This document shows positions 34,481 to 46,306 of a stretch of DNA of 64,000 nucleotides, piece after piece. The stretch comes from Larix kaempferi. Its lineage: Eukaryota > Streptophyta > Pinopsida > Pinales > Pinaceae. The position numbers and the translations under genes were made by a program. Location: contig BSBM01000442.1 in the NCBI GenBank assembly GCA_027924585.1, positions 6,138,001 to 6,202,000 on the forward strand. The letters are read 5' to 3'. Position 1 is the first letter of the stretch, and the number at the start of each line of letters is the position of its first letter. The notes under the pieces were generated by a model. The model was not told where the DNA came from and made no database searches. It saw only the letters and a program-made list of their open reading frames with translations.

Positions 34481-34948
34481 AAAATCTGGAGCTCAATCGA
34501 ACATGGCTCTAACTTGGTTTAGGTTCACTTGTTTTGGCTCACTTGTTCTCGCTCACTTGTTTCTGACTATTTATCATTCCCCTCTGTCAGGAACAATGTG
34601 AGGAGTGGAAAGTCTCATGGTGGTTATCAGTGTCAAAACTAGACACAAAATACCATGAAATCATGAGTACTTTGGAGCATGGATCTCTTCTGTATTTCAG
34701 CTACATCTTTGAATCCGACCTCTGAAATTTGTTGTGGCTCATGTTTTCTTGTTCTGACTTAGTACTTGAGGAAGGCTGTGACTACTTGTTTTAATAATGA
34801 TAAGGATTCGAAACTTGAATCCTAACATAATGTCCCCCCTATCAAGTACAAGATAAGAAGCAATAATTTTTTTTGCCGCAAGTTTCAATCTTACAGGTTT
34901 CTTTAGTGTCAAACATCTATCTGAAGAATGGTTACGCTTCCTGCAATA

Positions 34949-35152
34949 CTAGTAAGGATGAAGATCAAAACACTGATCTTTCATATCTCCAACTTGATCA
35001 CACTGTTGGCATCTGGAGCTCTGAACAGGTTGTACATCTTTTGACATTATTTCACTGTTTTGGTCATGCGCTAGCAACTGATAGGAATCATATTCAAAGA
35101 GAGGGTTGCTTTTAACAAACACTATTTCATAATATTGATTCATTTGTTGCAC
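34949..35152 (-). pseudogene. copia gag zinc-knuckle fragment
   Basis: The frame contains CQQCDQVGDMKDQCFDLHPY, close to the copia pattern C-x2-C-x4-H-x4-C followed by DLHP, with the zinc-binding His replaced by Asp. It ends at the minus-strand stop near 34949. It suggests the element descended from a copia with a normal gag. Confidence 0.65.
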
Positions 35153-36567
35153 CTCGTCCTCTTTGGATTTTGAATCCTACAAGTGATTGATAACAATTTG
35201 AAGAGTTTATTTGATGATTGTGATTGAGTCGTCTACAGAAGTAAGTATTAGAGTGTTTAATAACTCTAATATTTCTTTGGTTTGAGACATTATGAGGACT
35301 GTGTGAGGCCTCATTGTGCAGGTAGGTCCAAATTGACTCAATCAACAGACCGAGGGCTTCTTGCAAATCCACCATTTACAAACAAGACTCAATAGGCTCA
35401 AACTCAAAAAGTGAAGGGCGTCGATCTCAGCCAAGAATGCACCCAAATATAATGCAATTCAAGTTTCCTTTAGTTTGATACTTACAGAAAACACATGCAA
35501 GTACCAAAAAATGCACTAGAACTTAAAAAAAAAAAAAGTTTGTAAGTTACAATTCTGAATGTTAAATTAATGAATTTGCTATACCTGAGTTTTTGTGTGA
35601 TGATGATCTGCTTCTGCAACTTCTTCTTTTGGAGCAGTCACAACAACAACTGCAAACTTACTTGGATCCTTGAAATGAGCACACTACACTAGTCCCAAAT
35701 CTTCTCTGGAATCTCAATATTGTCAACTAGTTGCATCTTTCACAATGCAAGAAAAAAATGCAAAGAGCTTCAAGATTTTAAGAGTATGTTGCAATAGGCG
35801 CTGTTGCAATAGTCATTTTTGCAATAGGCTACATTTCAACAGTCAGCAGTGCATTTTGTGCAGCACGAGAGGGCTTTTGCCAACAATACTATCAAGGAAA
35901 AAGGGTGAGTATACCACACTTCAAAACTAAGAAAGAGATGCATCACCCATTTTTCAAAAAGAATGTGATACAATCAAGACTAGTCCAACCTTCAATGCAC
36001 TCCAAAAATTGTCCCAAGTCAAATGATGGAGTGTTACTTGAACCATATAATGAAGTGTTGGTAGATCTACACAAGGTAGTGCTTCCACCAAATGTTGGAG
36101 TACCATCTTAACCAAATGAGGAGTTGCTTCTCTATAGGTGCATCCTAATGGAAGCCCATAAATAAACACTATTGAAGTAGAATATGCACCTCCACCTATG
36201 GGTGAAATGTCCCTACCATCTCCATCAAAACCATGTTGTAAATAATTTCAAAGATTAACAGCAAGTTGCTCGCTACATCTCAAATAATATGGATGGTTGT
36301 TGAACCAACTTTAGAAAAAGTAAAAACTCCATCCTTGATACATCAAGTGAATGACATTAATTCAAAGGTATTGCTATACGTCTAACAAGAAAATAAAGCC
36401 ATATGCATATATCTTTGTTGTATCTACATGTCGTAATGTGGACCTTAATTTAGATCATAAACATTTCCAAGAGCAATAGAGCAGAGATTTTGATGAGAAC
36501 ACTATAAATCATTTTGCACAGAGAGAAAACAACTTGAGATCGCCTACCACGTGAAAGGAATAATATA

Positions 36568-36578
36568 CCACTATACCA
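36568..36578 (-). promoter_or_regulatory. degenerate Met-tRNA primer-binding site (33880 element)
   Basis: Plus-strand CCACTATACCA resembles GCTCTGATACCA, the complement of the usual site, and lies one base inside the right LTR. Confidence 0.5.
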
Positions 36579-36579
36579 A

Positions 36580-36777
36580 TATTGGAATGTGAGACCACTC
36601 GGTAGGTGTGCTCAATAAACATAAAGTCAACCAATAGAAAAAATAGGCATTAAACACATAATTCTCATTAACCAAATGTACAATATGTACATGAGAATAA
36701 CCCTTGGATTCGAATCCAAGTGGTCTCTTGGACTTGTCAATGATTGTTCACTAACCCTGATGAATTAGGTTCCAACA
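36580..36777 (-). repeat. 5' LTR of the 33880 element
   Basis: It is the partner of 33880-34066, followed outside by the TAATT duplication. Its inner end TATTGGAATG is probably TGTTGGAATG mutated. Confidence 0.82.
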
Positions 36778-36952
36778 TAATTAAATGAAATTAATTTAAG
36801 TTTCATTTTTTTTCTTCTTATATTAGATTTACTTTATTTATGGTTCATAAATAACTACATATATTCTTTAAAATAAAACAACAATTTTAACAACCCAATC
36901 AAATTGATGTTTTATTCTAAATATCTTAATAATGTCTATGCAACATATATAT

Positions 36953-37910
36953 ATATTTTTTTTCCTTGGAAAATGTCCGTAATTTTATTTCAAAAAGATG
37001 ATTAAAATTACATATTGCACATGTAGTAGAATCAACAAGGATCCCTACATTTTCACATATTTCTGTCCCATATAAACAGACAAGACATAACTACATCTAA
37101 AAGCCGCAAACCAGTGGCTCAAAAATGTACATATATTCAGGCCAGCCATGAATGGCGAAGCCCTAATCAGATCAGCCAAACGTTGGCACGAAAACAAAAA
37201 CCCACTCATATTGTGCTGAAAAGAAAACACCCTGGTGTGAATAGGGCCACCGGTTCTGAAACGAAAACCCCTGTGCATTGTGGGAGAGATGATTCGAACC
37301 CGCGTCAGGTTCAACGGGCACAGGCAGACAGGGTTCGGCGACCACAGCAAAAGCGGTGGAGTTGCTCAGGCTACGATCGCGTTTCCGGCCGCTAGGAGGA
37401 ACCGCCACGGCCAATGTGCACCACCGTCTTGCCACGCCCGCCATTGCCACCGCTCCACAAGAATCTTGACAGAGGGCCGCCAGTTAAGATCTGCCGCCGT
37501 CGATAGCAGCCCAATCGATGCCACAAACAGCAGGTAGAGGGTTAGAACAGATCGCCGCCGCCGTCGAATGGAGCCATCAGCTGAACCACCCCAATCGAGC
37601 CACCATTCACACGAACCCTGAGACAGAACCCCCGCCGGCCACCAAGAAAGCAAGACGTCTACAGCAACCCTCAACAGAAGAAACAGCAGATCCAAGTTTG
37701 TGGACAAGTAGCAAACTCTGGATCTCCCAAACCGGCGAAATCAGCCAGCAACTACTGATGAAGAATACAGCCAGACACCCGACGCTCCAGAGCCTGCGAT
37801 GCCTACTCCGTCTATCAGGATCCTGCAAGGAAAACACATCTGCAGGGAAAGGAGGGGCGGCTGGGCCAAGCCCTGGCCGCCCAAACTACAGCAAATTCGC
37901 TCCAAGAACC
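36953..37910 (-). mobile_element. 958-bp LINE-tailed retroposon with 19-bp target duplication
   Basis: GTCTATGCAACATATATAT flanks it at 36934-36952 and 37911-37929. On the minus strand it ends in a short A run and, just before that, carries about 140 bases matching the 3' end of the LINE at 39174-46292 (ATGTAGGGATC, GATTCTA, TACATGTGCA, TTGAAATAAAATTACG and TTTTCCAAGGAAAAA). The rest (about 37100-37910) is GC-rich, unlike the AT-rich surroundings, and does not match that LINE's coding region by eye. It is either an internally deleted LINE keeping 5' and 3' untranslated parts, or a passenger using the LINE tail. Confidence 0.85.
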
Positions 37911-37929
37911 GTCTATGCAACATATATAT

Positions 37930-39159
37930 GAGTGGATGTTGAGTAACTAAAAATGATATTCTAAAAAACTTAATATTTTCATCAACTTATTATATCCATA
38001 TCAATTTTAATGTTTAATATAAAGTTTTTTAGATAAACGAATGCAAATTGAATAATCCCTTAAGAGAATAAAATGCATGACCTTCTCCCATTCCCAAATT
38101 TTGGAAGATAGATTTCAAATCTAGCTCATGACTTAACCCTTAAAACTATTATATATATTAAAATACATGAATTAACCCCCTTAATTATTAATATTTTTTT
38201 CTTATAGATTAATATTTTTAATCATTGACCTATTTTCTCTTAACAATAAAAAAAACATAAAATACTAAACATATATATATATATACAAATCCGCAAATCA
38301 TAAAAGATAAGGAAAAAGAAAAGGCAAGCGAATGGAGGCTTATCTCTTGAAGATACATTTTACAAATGAAACAATACCAACAAAAAACCTATAGAACAAA
38401 TGTACAATTATAAAAACTAAAGAGATCGGTTGAATTAATAAATTCTTAAAATGGAAACAAAGATATATCCTTTAGCAAAAAAATATCTTTAATTGAATTT
38501 TCAACGAAATATATTGGTTGAATGATCTTAACTTTTTAATAAACTTGTATTTTTTTAAATATGTTATGGCAGAGGCTCACTATTTCAGAGCTTTGCGAAT
38601 TACTATATCTTTAACCTTATTACATGTCAAGCGTGATATTTTATTGTTTTATTACATATAAGATTTTTTAGGTTAAACTGGAACTTCTAAAATCAAGATA
38701 AATTCTTCAATGTTGTAAAACTTATTTATATAAATATATATCAAATTTCAATTTAAGATTCTATTGAATTCAAATTTAATATTTTACGTATGTGTAATAC
38801 ATACATACATCAATATAAATTCATTTTAACTCTATCTCTAAGTGTCAAGAGAGTTCAAATCCCTTGAGGTGCAAACCCCTTTTAGAGTCCTAAACTTGAG
38901 AAAAGGTTTACACCTTAAGGGATTTAAGTCCTCTTGGTGGTTGATAGAGAAAGAATTAAGATAGATCTATGTTGGTTTATACTAAAAAAAAGTTATATAG
39001 AAAAAAAAATGTAGATGTAGATCATTTCCCTAATATAATTGTGAATTTTCTCCATCCAATAAGAAAACAATCCATTGATGATTTTGTTAATCTTTTTAAT
39101 GTTGTCCTTCCTTAATCTCTGATTGTATGTTTTTCCTTAATCTAAATGTATGTTTTGGT
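37930..39159. other. AT-rich spacer
   Basis: Apart from the hairpin repeat at 38826-38961 and short (TA)n and (TACA)n runs near 38270 and 38800, I see nothing here. Confidence 0.5.
38826..38961. repeat. MITE-like hairpin, family H copy 1
   Basis: Arms AAGAGAGTTCAAATCCCTTG and AAGGGATTTAAGTCCTCTT are inverted around a short loop near 38885-38900, and the outer parts also pair more weakly. The same hairpin occurs at 48263-48352 and half of it at 48898-48952, so it is dispersed. No transposase or clear TA duplication was identified. Confidence 0.75.
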
Positions 39160-39173
39160 AATGAAAGCAGTGA

Positions 39174-39748
39174 TGCATAAAGAAAGATCAAATTGAACAT
39201 TCAGGAGACAGGGAGGCTCCAAGAAACCCTGGTTTATTGCGGTTGTGAGGGCAGAATTCAGGCGATGGTGGAATGGCAAGCTGGGACACACACTGGAGGA
39301 TCGGCTCGACGCGGCTGGACCAGTTGATTTTAGAGGTGTGGTAATTGACGGGCTGGCTGGTGGATCAGGTTTATTATTGGTGAGCGGATTTGGGGGATAC
39401 ATGAAACCCTGGTGTCCTGCGGAAGTGTGCAGAGATTGGGCGTTGATGGACTGGCAATCTGGGTTCTAAACACTGGTGGAGCGGTTCTTCGGTGTCTCGG
39501 CTGGTCCAGCGGAACTGTCTTGAAACGGTGTGGTATTTGATGGGTTTGGCTGGTGGTTCTTGAACCCTACGGATGAGTGACGGGATTCGGGGCTGTGTGG
39601 GGAACCGGCGAATTGTGTGGGGTCTTTTGCTGCATCTTTGAACGTTGGATAGGGGTTTGGGCCCTATCTGGGGTTTCCATCCTGTTTTTTGGTTGATTGT
39701 TGGGTCAGGGTTCGGCATTGACTGTTGAGAGGGAACAACTGGGGTGGA
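39174..39748 (+). promoter_or_regulatory. 5' untranslated leader of the LINE
   Basis: It is about 575 bases, GC-rich and rich in GGTGG/GGCTGG text, running from the target duplication to the ATG of ORF1. In plant LINEs such leaders carry an internal promoter; no specific box is recognised. Confidence 0.6.
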
Positions 39749-41800
39749 ATGGCGAGCAGATATGAGCAGGAGGTGGACTACACCTCGGATGGTGATTGTG
39801 ATAGGGGGATTTTCGATCTTGGAGCTATCAATCATGCGGAGTATGGGTCGGGGGCATTGTCTGGCCCATTCTTGTCAGGCGAGGGGACAGGGGCTCTCCC
39901 TGGGCCCGTGGGAGCGATGAAATTAGATGGGCACCTCATCACTCCACCGACATCTGCCAGAGTCACTTCGCCGGTCATCTCTCTAGGGCTGGAGGGTTTA
40001 GAGGCAGAATTGGAGACCTTTCGGTCACCTACTGGCATCAGGGACAGGCCCGACCTGGCTAGCCTTCTGGGGCGGACTCTACAACCCCAACTGGGGTCAT
40101 ACTCAAACTTTCCCATTAGCTCGGATGCCTTGTGTGTGGAGAGGCTCGAAACCATGGCTGGGTGTGACAACAGGCAGTCGGAACTGGGTGGAGGACTGGA
40201 TTCTTTTTCTGTTGGAAACCTGATTAAGTCGGTGGAATTTGCAGTTGAGGACCGGGGATAGGCTAGTGGTGGCCAGGGTTTCTCGTCCAGTGGACCAGCA
40301 GTGGCGGCTCCTGGGGTTGAAGAATTACTACCTGATGATGAATCCCTGCTAATTCCACGAGCAGGGGTTTCTGCAAAGGCTGCCTCACATCAAAATACGG
40401 CCAATAGGGTTAAGGAACGGAGGAGGAAGGATAAACTTGTGCTGGGTGTGGATGTCTCGATGGAGGAGGCGGAGGACTTCTCACACATCGCAGTAGTTGG
40501 ACATGTTCGTGGAAAGAGGCTTGGGCGTGGTTTCCTCCAGCGATGGGCGGCCGAGCAGTGGAAGGACTTGATAGCTACTGCACCTGAGATTAGGGTCTTG
40601 ACAAAAGGTTGGTTCTCCTTTATCTTGTCGAACAATGGGGAAGTTGAAGCTGTTTTAGGCCGCCATTGGTCGATGTTGGGCATCCCCATTATGCTGAAAA
40701 GATGGTCACCGTTCTTCGATTCCAAAACTGAGAAAATTGACAGAGAACCTATTTGGGTGAAGCTACCTGGGCTCCCCATGCATCTCTGGAATGAATCACG
40801 ATTTGCAGCAATTGGGAATTTCCTTGGCGACTATGTGTGTTCTGATTCTACCCATTTTGAGACAGGTAATTATACTGTGGCTAAGATTTTGGTCAGACTC
40901 GATCTTCGACTGGGGCTATCGGTTGAGATCATTATTAAAACGAAGGATGGGGAATTCACACAGATCTTGGAATACGTGGGGGTGCCGTTTCGGTGACACC
41001 GCTGCCACGCTCATGGACACCTGGTAGTTGGTTGCACGTTACTGTTTAGGGGTAGCAGACCGTTGGTTGTTCCTAAAGCAGATGATTGCTCTGTTCCAGC
41101 GTTGAAGGGGACTCCACTGGTGGTGGGGGGTATTGGAATAGCGACTGCTATTGACACAGGGGCGGCCCAAGCATCGGTAGTACCAGCGGCACCATGTGGG
41201 TTGCAGGGCTCTGGGCTAATTATGGCATCATTGGTGAACGAGGGATTGGATATCATTGGGAGCATGGAGCCGGTAGTAGATGGGACTACAATGGGTACCT
41301 TGACACCTTTGACTCGGTCAGCCTCCAGAAAGCTACATGAGCAGTCTAATATTCGTCGGGGTTCATCCTCAAATCCCCCGGGTAAGTCTCACCATAGCTC
41401 TTCTGCTGTTTCTTTATATGCTGTCTCTAATGATTTGGGGGGGGTATGTCTTGGGTATCATCCTCCTATCAGTTCTGTTTTACTATGCCCTGTAGCTCCT
41501 TGTACGTTACCTGAAGCGGATAGTGTATACACACCGTCTTTAGTATCCACTAAACCCTCTCCCAATTCTGTGGGAAGTAGCATCCGCTATGCTCTTAGAA
41601 ATAGGGTGATCTCTACTGATGGATCGGGGGGTAGGGGACTTCCTGCTTTGGCTGCCAGTGCTGGGGGGAAAGGTCGGGGACACAAATCTCATTTGTCAAA
41701 AGCACAAGACCGGGCAAAAGTTGATTTGGTAATGGGCACACAATCCTCTATTGAATGGGCACTTAGAGCTGCGAAAGCCCTAGAAGGGGGTTTCTTATGA
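39749..41800 (+). pseudogene. LINE ORF1: DUF4283-type protein with CCHC knuckle, two premature stops
   Basis: ATG 39749 (MASRYEQEVDYTSDGDCD) opens an N-terminal low-complexity region of about 170 codons. TAG at 40259-40261 interrupts it, and the same frame continues. From about 40430 the DUF4283-like domain appears (VVGHVRGKRLGRGFLQRWAA, GWFSFILSNNGEVEAVL, PIWVKLPGLPMHLWNESRF, GNFLGDYVCSDSTHFETGN). A TGA at 40994-40996 falls exactly where the first Cys of the zinc knuckle (x-HRCHAHGHLVVGC) should be, one base from TGC. A Ser/Gly-rich tail follows to TGA 41798-41800. ORF1 proteins of plant LINEs bind element RNA. Without read-through this copy makes only a short N-terminal piece. Confidence 0.9.
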
Positions 41801-44800
41801 AATTATTGTCATTCAACTGTCGTGGGTTGGCGAGTCCCATTAAAAAATTGTCACTTCGGAGGTTGGTGGATGTTAATCAACCTGATATTTTACTGCTGCA
41901 AGAAACATCGGGCGGCAGTGTGGAGGTTGTTAGGGTATTGGAAAATTTGCTACCTGGTTGGAAGTTCGTGGGATTGGATGCTCGTGGATGCTATGGAGGG
42001 CTGGCCACGGGGTGGAAGGTGAAGAGCTGCAGATATGATAGCTCTTGGGGTATCTCTTCTGGTATCGGGTTGGAATTTTGGGATGCAGAGATTGGTAGGA
42101 TGATAACGATTCTCAATATCTATGGTCCCTATTTAAATAGGGTTGGATTCTGGGACTCCTTGCTAAGTATGGATCTCTTTGCCGGAAGGGATGTGATCCT
42201 AAGTGGGGACCTCAACCTTTCTCTGGGGTCTTCTGAAGTTTGGGGGCCACGTGATGCTCCGGATCCATTAGCCAACTTTTTCATACAAGCTTTCGCAGGG
42301 AAGGATCTACTTGACATACAACTAACCAGGTTAACCCCTACTTGGAGGAACAAGAGAATAGGGGATCAAAGGGTGGCTAAAAGACTGGATAGGTTTCTGG
42401 TGGCTGATGTGTTGGCTCTGGGGGTTGATGTTGTCAAGCAATGGGTTGGGTCAGGGGGGGTTTCTGACCACTGCCCTATCCTACTGGAATTAAGAGGCAG
42501 TAGAAACAAACCCCCTAGTCCTTTCAAGTTCAATCCTAGCTGGTTGAAGGAGGAGGATTTTCTTAAATTAGTACAGAATCAGTGGGTTCATCGACCTACG
42601 GAGTCACAGGAGCATGCAGGCGCACACTTTCAACTCAATATCAAGCGTATAAAAGAGGCCACTATCCTCTGGGCCACTGAAAAAAGGGTGAAAGATGATC
42701 AGAATCTGAGGGCGGCTGAGATGAATATTGATAGACTTCTACATTGTCAGGGTTTGGGTTATCTGGATGAACTGCAGAAAGGTGAGCTGCTGGAATGGGA
42801 AAGAAGCAGGAATGTGTTACTGTGTGACAGGGAAGAGTTGTGGAGAATGAAAAGTAGGGCGATATGGTTACAGTGTGGGGATGAGAACACTAAATTTTTT
42901 CAAGCATATGCAAAGGGGAGAAAATCCACTAACTCCATTTGGGAATTATCTTCAACTGCAAGGGAACGGGTCTCCAGCTTTGATGGTTTGGCTGAGATGG
43001 GTGTTCGACACTTCGAAGAATTATTCACAGCTCAACCTGGAGCCTCTATAGCTGAGGTTATCAGGATGGCTCAGCTCTTCCCACGATTTGTTGGGGAGGA
43101 AGAGAACAAACTTTTGATGGAGGAGGTGCTGCCGATTGAGCTCTCGCAGGTAATGCAATCCTTCCAGAAAGATAAAAGCCCGGGGCCTGATGGATGGCCT
43201 ATTGAAATTTTCTTGGGCTTCTTTGATTTCTTCGGGGAGGAATTATTGGATGTGGTGGAAGAATCCAGAAAGGCTGGGTTTGTACATGGTCCCTTTAACT
43301 CGACCTTTATAGCTCTCATTCCTAAAACGGACAAGCCTGAAATTTTTGATGAATTTAGACCTATATCACTCTGCAATTGCATATATAAGATCATCTCTAA
43401 GGTTATGGCGAGGAGACTCAAGAATATTCTGTCTCAGCATATTTCATGTGAACAATTTGGATTCTTGGAAGGTCATCAAATTCATGATGCCATTGGAGTT
43501 GCACAGGAAGGTATACACACTCTGAAGGTGCAGAAGCAGAAGGGTGCAGTGATTAAGATTGACCTCTCTAAAGCATTTGATAGGGTGAGCTGGCTCTATA
43601 TCTGGATGCTTCTAACACACCTGGGCTTCTGCTATGAATTTATTCGATGGATTATGGCCTGCGTCACCACAGTGAGTTTTGCTGTCCTGATCAATGGTTC
43701 TGCTAGCCCATTCTTCCATGCTGGCAGGGGGCTCAGACAAGGTTGCCCACTTTCACCGCTGTTATTTCTCCTTGTTGCTGAAGGCCTCAGCCGTTTTATA
43801 CTGAAAGCAAAAGCTGATGGCTCCTTTCGTGGCATATCCATTTCTCAGGTATTGTATATCACACATCTCCTTTTTGTTGATGATATTCTTATATTTTGTG
43901 ATGGCTCGAGACAGGATATTGATAAGGTGGTTGAAGGGCTCAATTTACTGCAAGATGCCGCGGGTATGTTAGTGAATATTGATAAATCAACTATCACATG
44001 CTCGCAATTAAACGAGCAGGAGATTCACAGATTGGCCATTAGAATCCCTTATAGGACTATGGATATTGATGAGGGTCTAAAGTACCTTGGATTTCACTTG
44101 AAACCCAATGCATATTTGAAGGCCGATTGGCACTGGTTAATTGCTAAATTGGAACAACGACTACATGGATGGAGTCATAAATGGCTCTCGCGGGCGGGGA
44201 GACTGGTTTTGGTTAAATCAGTTCTGGAAGCAATACCAGTATATTGGATGTCACTTGCTTGGATTCCCAAAGGTGTCTTGGAGCAGATCCGTCGGTTGTG
44301 TTTTGCCTTTCTTTGGAAGGGTAAGGGCGAAAACCGAGCCTTGGTGTGGGTTAGATGGGAATTGATTGCGGTCCCCAAAGCACTGGGAGGATGGGGCTTA
44401 AAGAATATCTTTCTTTTTGCTAAAGCTTTGGGGGCCAAGGTGGCATGGCGAATTATACATACACGGAGCCTCTGGACTCGTGTGGTATATCATAAATACA
44501 TTGCTCCCTTAACCCTTCTTGATTGGATTAGGCAGAGCAATAAGTCGAGGGCAAATTGCTCTGTGGTATGGAAAGCGGTGGTACAGCATTTTCATCTGGT
44601 TGGCTCGGGATTAGTATGGAGAATTGGAAATGGGAATTTACTTCGTATCGGACTGGATCCTTGGGTAGGATGTAGGGGGGGACATGTACTTCCTGTGGAC
44701 TTAAGGACTTTTCTGGCAACTAGAGGCTGTCATTTTCTAGCTGATATTGCACGACCAGGATCAACCACTCTATGGCATCAGGGGTGGACCTCTGCCCAGC

Positions 44801-45969
44801 GTCTTGAGGTTCCTGATGACATGCTCGGAGTTTGGGAGGATTATATTCGGAACTTAAGATACACAAATATTCGCCTGACAAATAGGCCTGATGAACTTCT
44901 CTGGGATCACCATCCCTCTGGGATTTACACACCAAAACTTGGATATATTCAGCTAAATGTGGAAGTGCATAATAGGGCATTGGTGTGGTGGTGGAAATCT
45001 CTGTGGAAGTTTAAATGCCTGGGTAAAGCAAAATTACTCTTCTGGGCGATATTGGAAAATAAGGCACCTACCTGGGACATTCCGAAGAGACGCTTCTTAT
45101 AGGGCCCGGGTTTTTGTCCACTCTGTAGGGAGGCGGATGAGACCATTTCTCACCTTTTTGTTCACTGCCGGTTTTCTCAGGCTGTTTGGACAAATATCTG
45201 CAACTATTTGGATCTCAATGTGAGATGGTGGGGAGAGAGTGTTCTTGACGCGTTTCAAATCTGGTGGTCAGAACAAAAGAATTCTTCCATATGTGCAGCC
45301 CCATGTATCTTTTCCTGGGGCATTTGGATCACCCGTAACAAGATTATTTTTCAGGACTGTAGGGTCTCGATGGAGCTAGTTGTGGCACAAGCTGTGGCTG
45401 TCTTATTACACTACAGGACTCCTCCCAAAGCGATTAGAATTCGACCAGTGATCGCGGAAACGATTGATAAATCCATACCGTGGGCATACTTCGATGGTGC
45501 ATCTCTTGGCCATCAATTGGTGTGTGGTTGGGGGGGCGTTCTTCACAAATCTGAGACTCATTATTTTCACATCGTGGCTGGCTTGGGGAGCGGTACAAAT
45601 AACTATGTTGAAATTATGTTACTTAGGCTGTTGATGTTATTTGCACTTGAACAGGGCTGTTTTTCCCTACAGATTTTTGGAGACTCACTGATTGTTATTG
45701 ATTGGGCCAATGAGCATACACAATGTAATGTGATGGCACTCTTACCTATACTGGAAGATGTATTACGGTTAAAGCAGACATTTAATCTTATTACATTTAC
45801 ACATGTCTACAGGGAGAGAAATGGCATGGCCGATCTTCTTTCCAAAGAAGCGTCGCAGCAACATATGACTTTCGGCACATGGCGGATTACTATACATTCT
45901 ACTGTTGGCACATTCAGTTATTACCATAGGCCTTTCCATGAGTCTTTGGAGGACCGGGATGGAGCATGA
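41797..45969 (+). pseudogene. LINE ORF2: AP endonuclease - reverse transcriptase - zinc finger - RNase H, one premature stop
   Basis: The ATG at 41797 overlaps the ORF1 stop (ATGA). Residues 1-235 form the endonuclease that nicks the target: LSFNCRGL, LLQET, NIYGPY, SGDLNL, KRLDRFLVAD and SDHCPI. RT spans about residues 450-740: DKSPGPDGWPIEIF, FIALIPK, FRPISLCNCIYKIISKV, QFGFLEGHQIHDAI, IDLSKAFDRVSW, GLRQGCPLSPLLF and catalytic FVDD (about 43876). The thumb and connector follow (GWGLKNIFLFAKALGAK). TAG 45100-45102 cuts the frame just before a finger (CPLCREADETISHLFVHC). RNase H follows (WAYFDGAS, NYVEIM, IFGDSLIVIDW and RERNGMADLLSKEA), ending at TGA 45967-45969. Catalytic residues appear intact up to the stop. 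Confidence 0.95.
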
Positions 45970-46292
45970 TCGGCTACTGTTGATCAGACTTTACATCATT
46001 TCTGTTTGATTTTTGTTTGTTGGGCTATTTGGACAAAATATATTTTCTGTTGATAGGAACTAATTCTTCATTTTTGAGACAGTTATTGTCATATGTAACC
46101 GGATATATGAGTGCTGTATGGACAGCCATCTACATTATTTTGGGTTTGTATGGGTCACTAAACATGTCAGAAACATGAACAGTATATATGCGACAATGTA
46201 GGGATCTCTGTGATTCTATTACATGTGCAGAATGTAATTTTGTTCAAACTATTTGAAATAAAATTACGACTTTTTCCAAGGAAAAAAAAAAA
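45970..46292 (+). other. 3' untranslated region and poly(A) tail of the LINE
   Basis: It runs from the ORF2 stop to an A-rich tail at 46281-46292. Its last ~140 bases are the part shared with the short retroposon at 36953-37910, which suggests they are the RT recognition tail. A possible polyadenylation signal, AAATAAAATTA, lies at 46255-46265. Confidence 0.85.
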
Positions 46293-46306
46293 AATGAAAG
46301 CAATGA

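Larger units (their letters stand above)
33880..36777 (-). mobile_element. short LTR retrotransposon with TSD, almost non-coding
   Basis: A 187-bp left LTR (33880-34066) and 198-bp right LTR (36580-36777) flank 2.5 kb. TAATT occurs immediately outside both ends (33875-33879 and 36778-36782). Both LTRs share TCATTAACCAAATGTACAAT, ACCCTTGGATTCGAATCCAA and TTAGGTTCCAACA. A polypurine tract and a degenerate Met-tRNA site are in the expected places. The only protein trace is a copia-like zinc knuckle. It is a non-autonomous copia relative, or a copy that has lost its pol. Confidence 0.88.
39174..46292 (+). mobile_element. near full-length plant L1-like LINE, ~7.1 kb
   Basis: A GC-rich 5' leader, ORF1, overlapping ORF2, a 3' untranslated region and a 13-base A-rich tail are all present. 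The imperfect target duplication AATGAAAGCA(G/A)TGA is at 39160-39173 and 46293-46306, one mismatch. Only three in-frame stops break the two long frames. It is the most intact element of the window. Confidence 0.95.

Noticed and set aside
37285-37320. tRNA-like B-box (GGGTTCGAATC on the minus strand)
   Set aside because: No pairing acceptor or T-stem and no A-box at the right distance, so it is not a tRNA or SINE head.
37100-37910. GC-rich island as a host gene promoter or exon
   Set aside because: It lies within target duplications of a retroposon with a LINE tail; open stretches occur on both strands and match no family.
37366-37931. Overlapping open stretches (up to 137 codons) in the 958-bp retroposon
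   Set aside because: Both strands are open because of GC-richness; low-complexity Arg/Trp text with no conserved motif.
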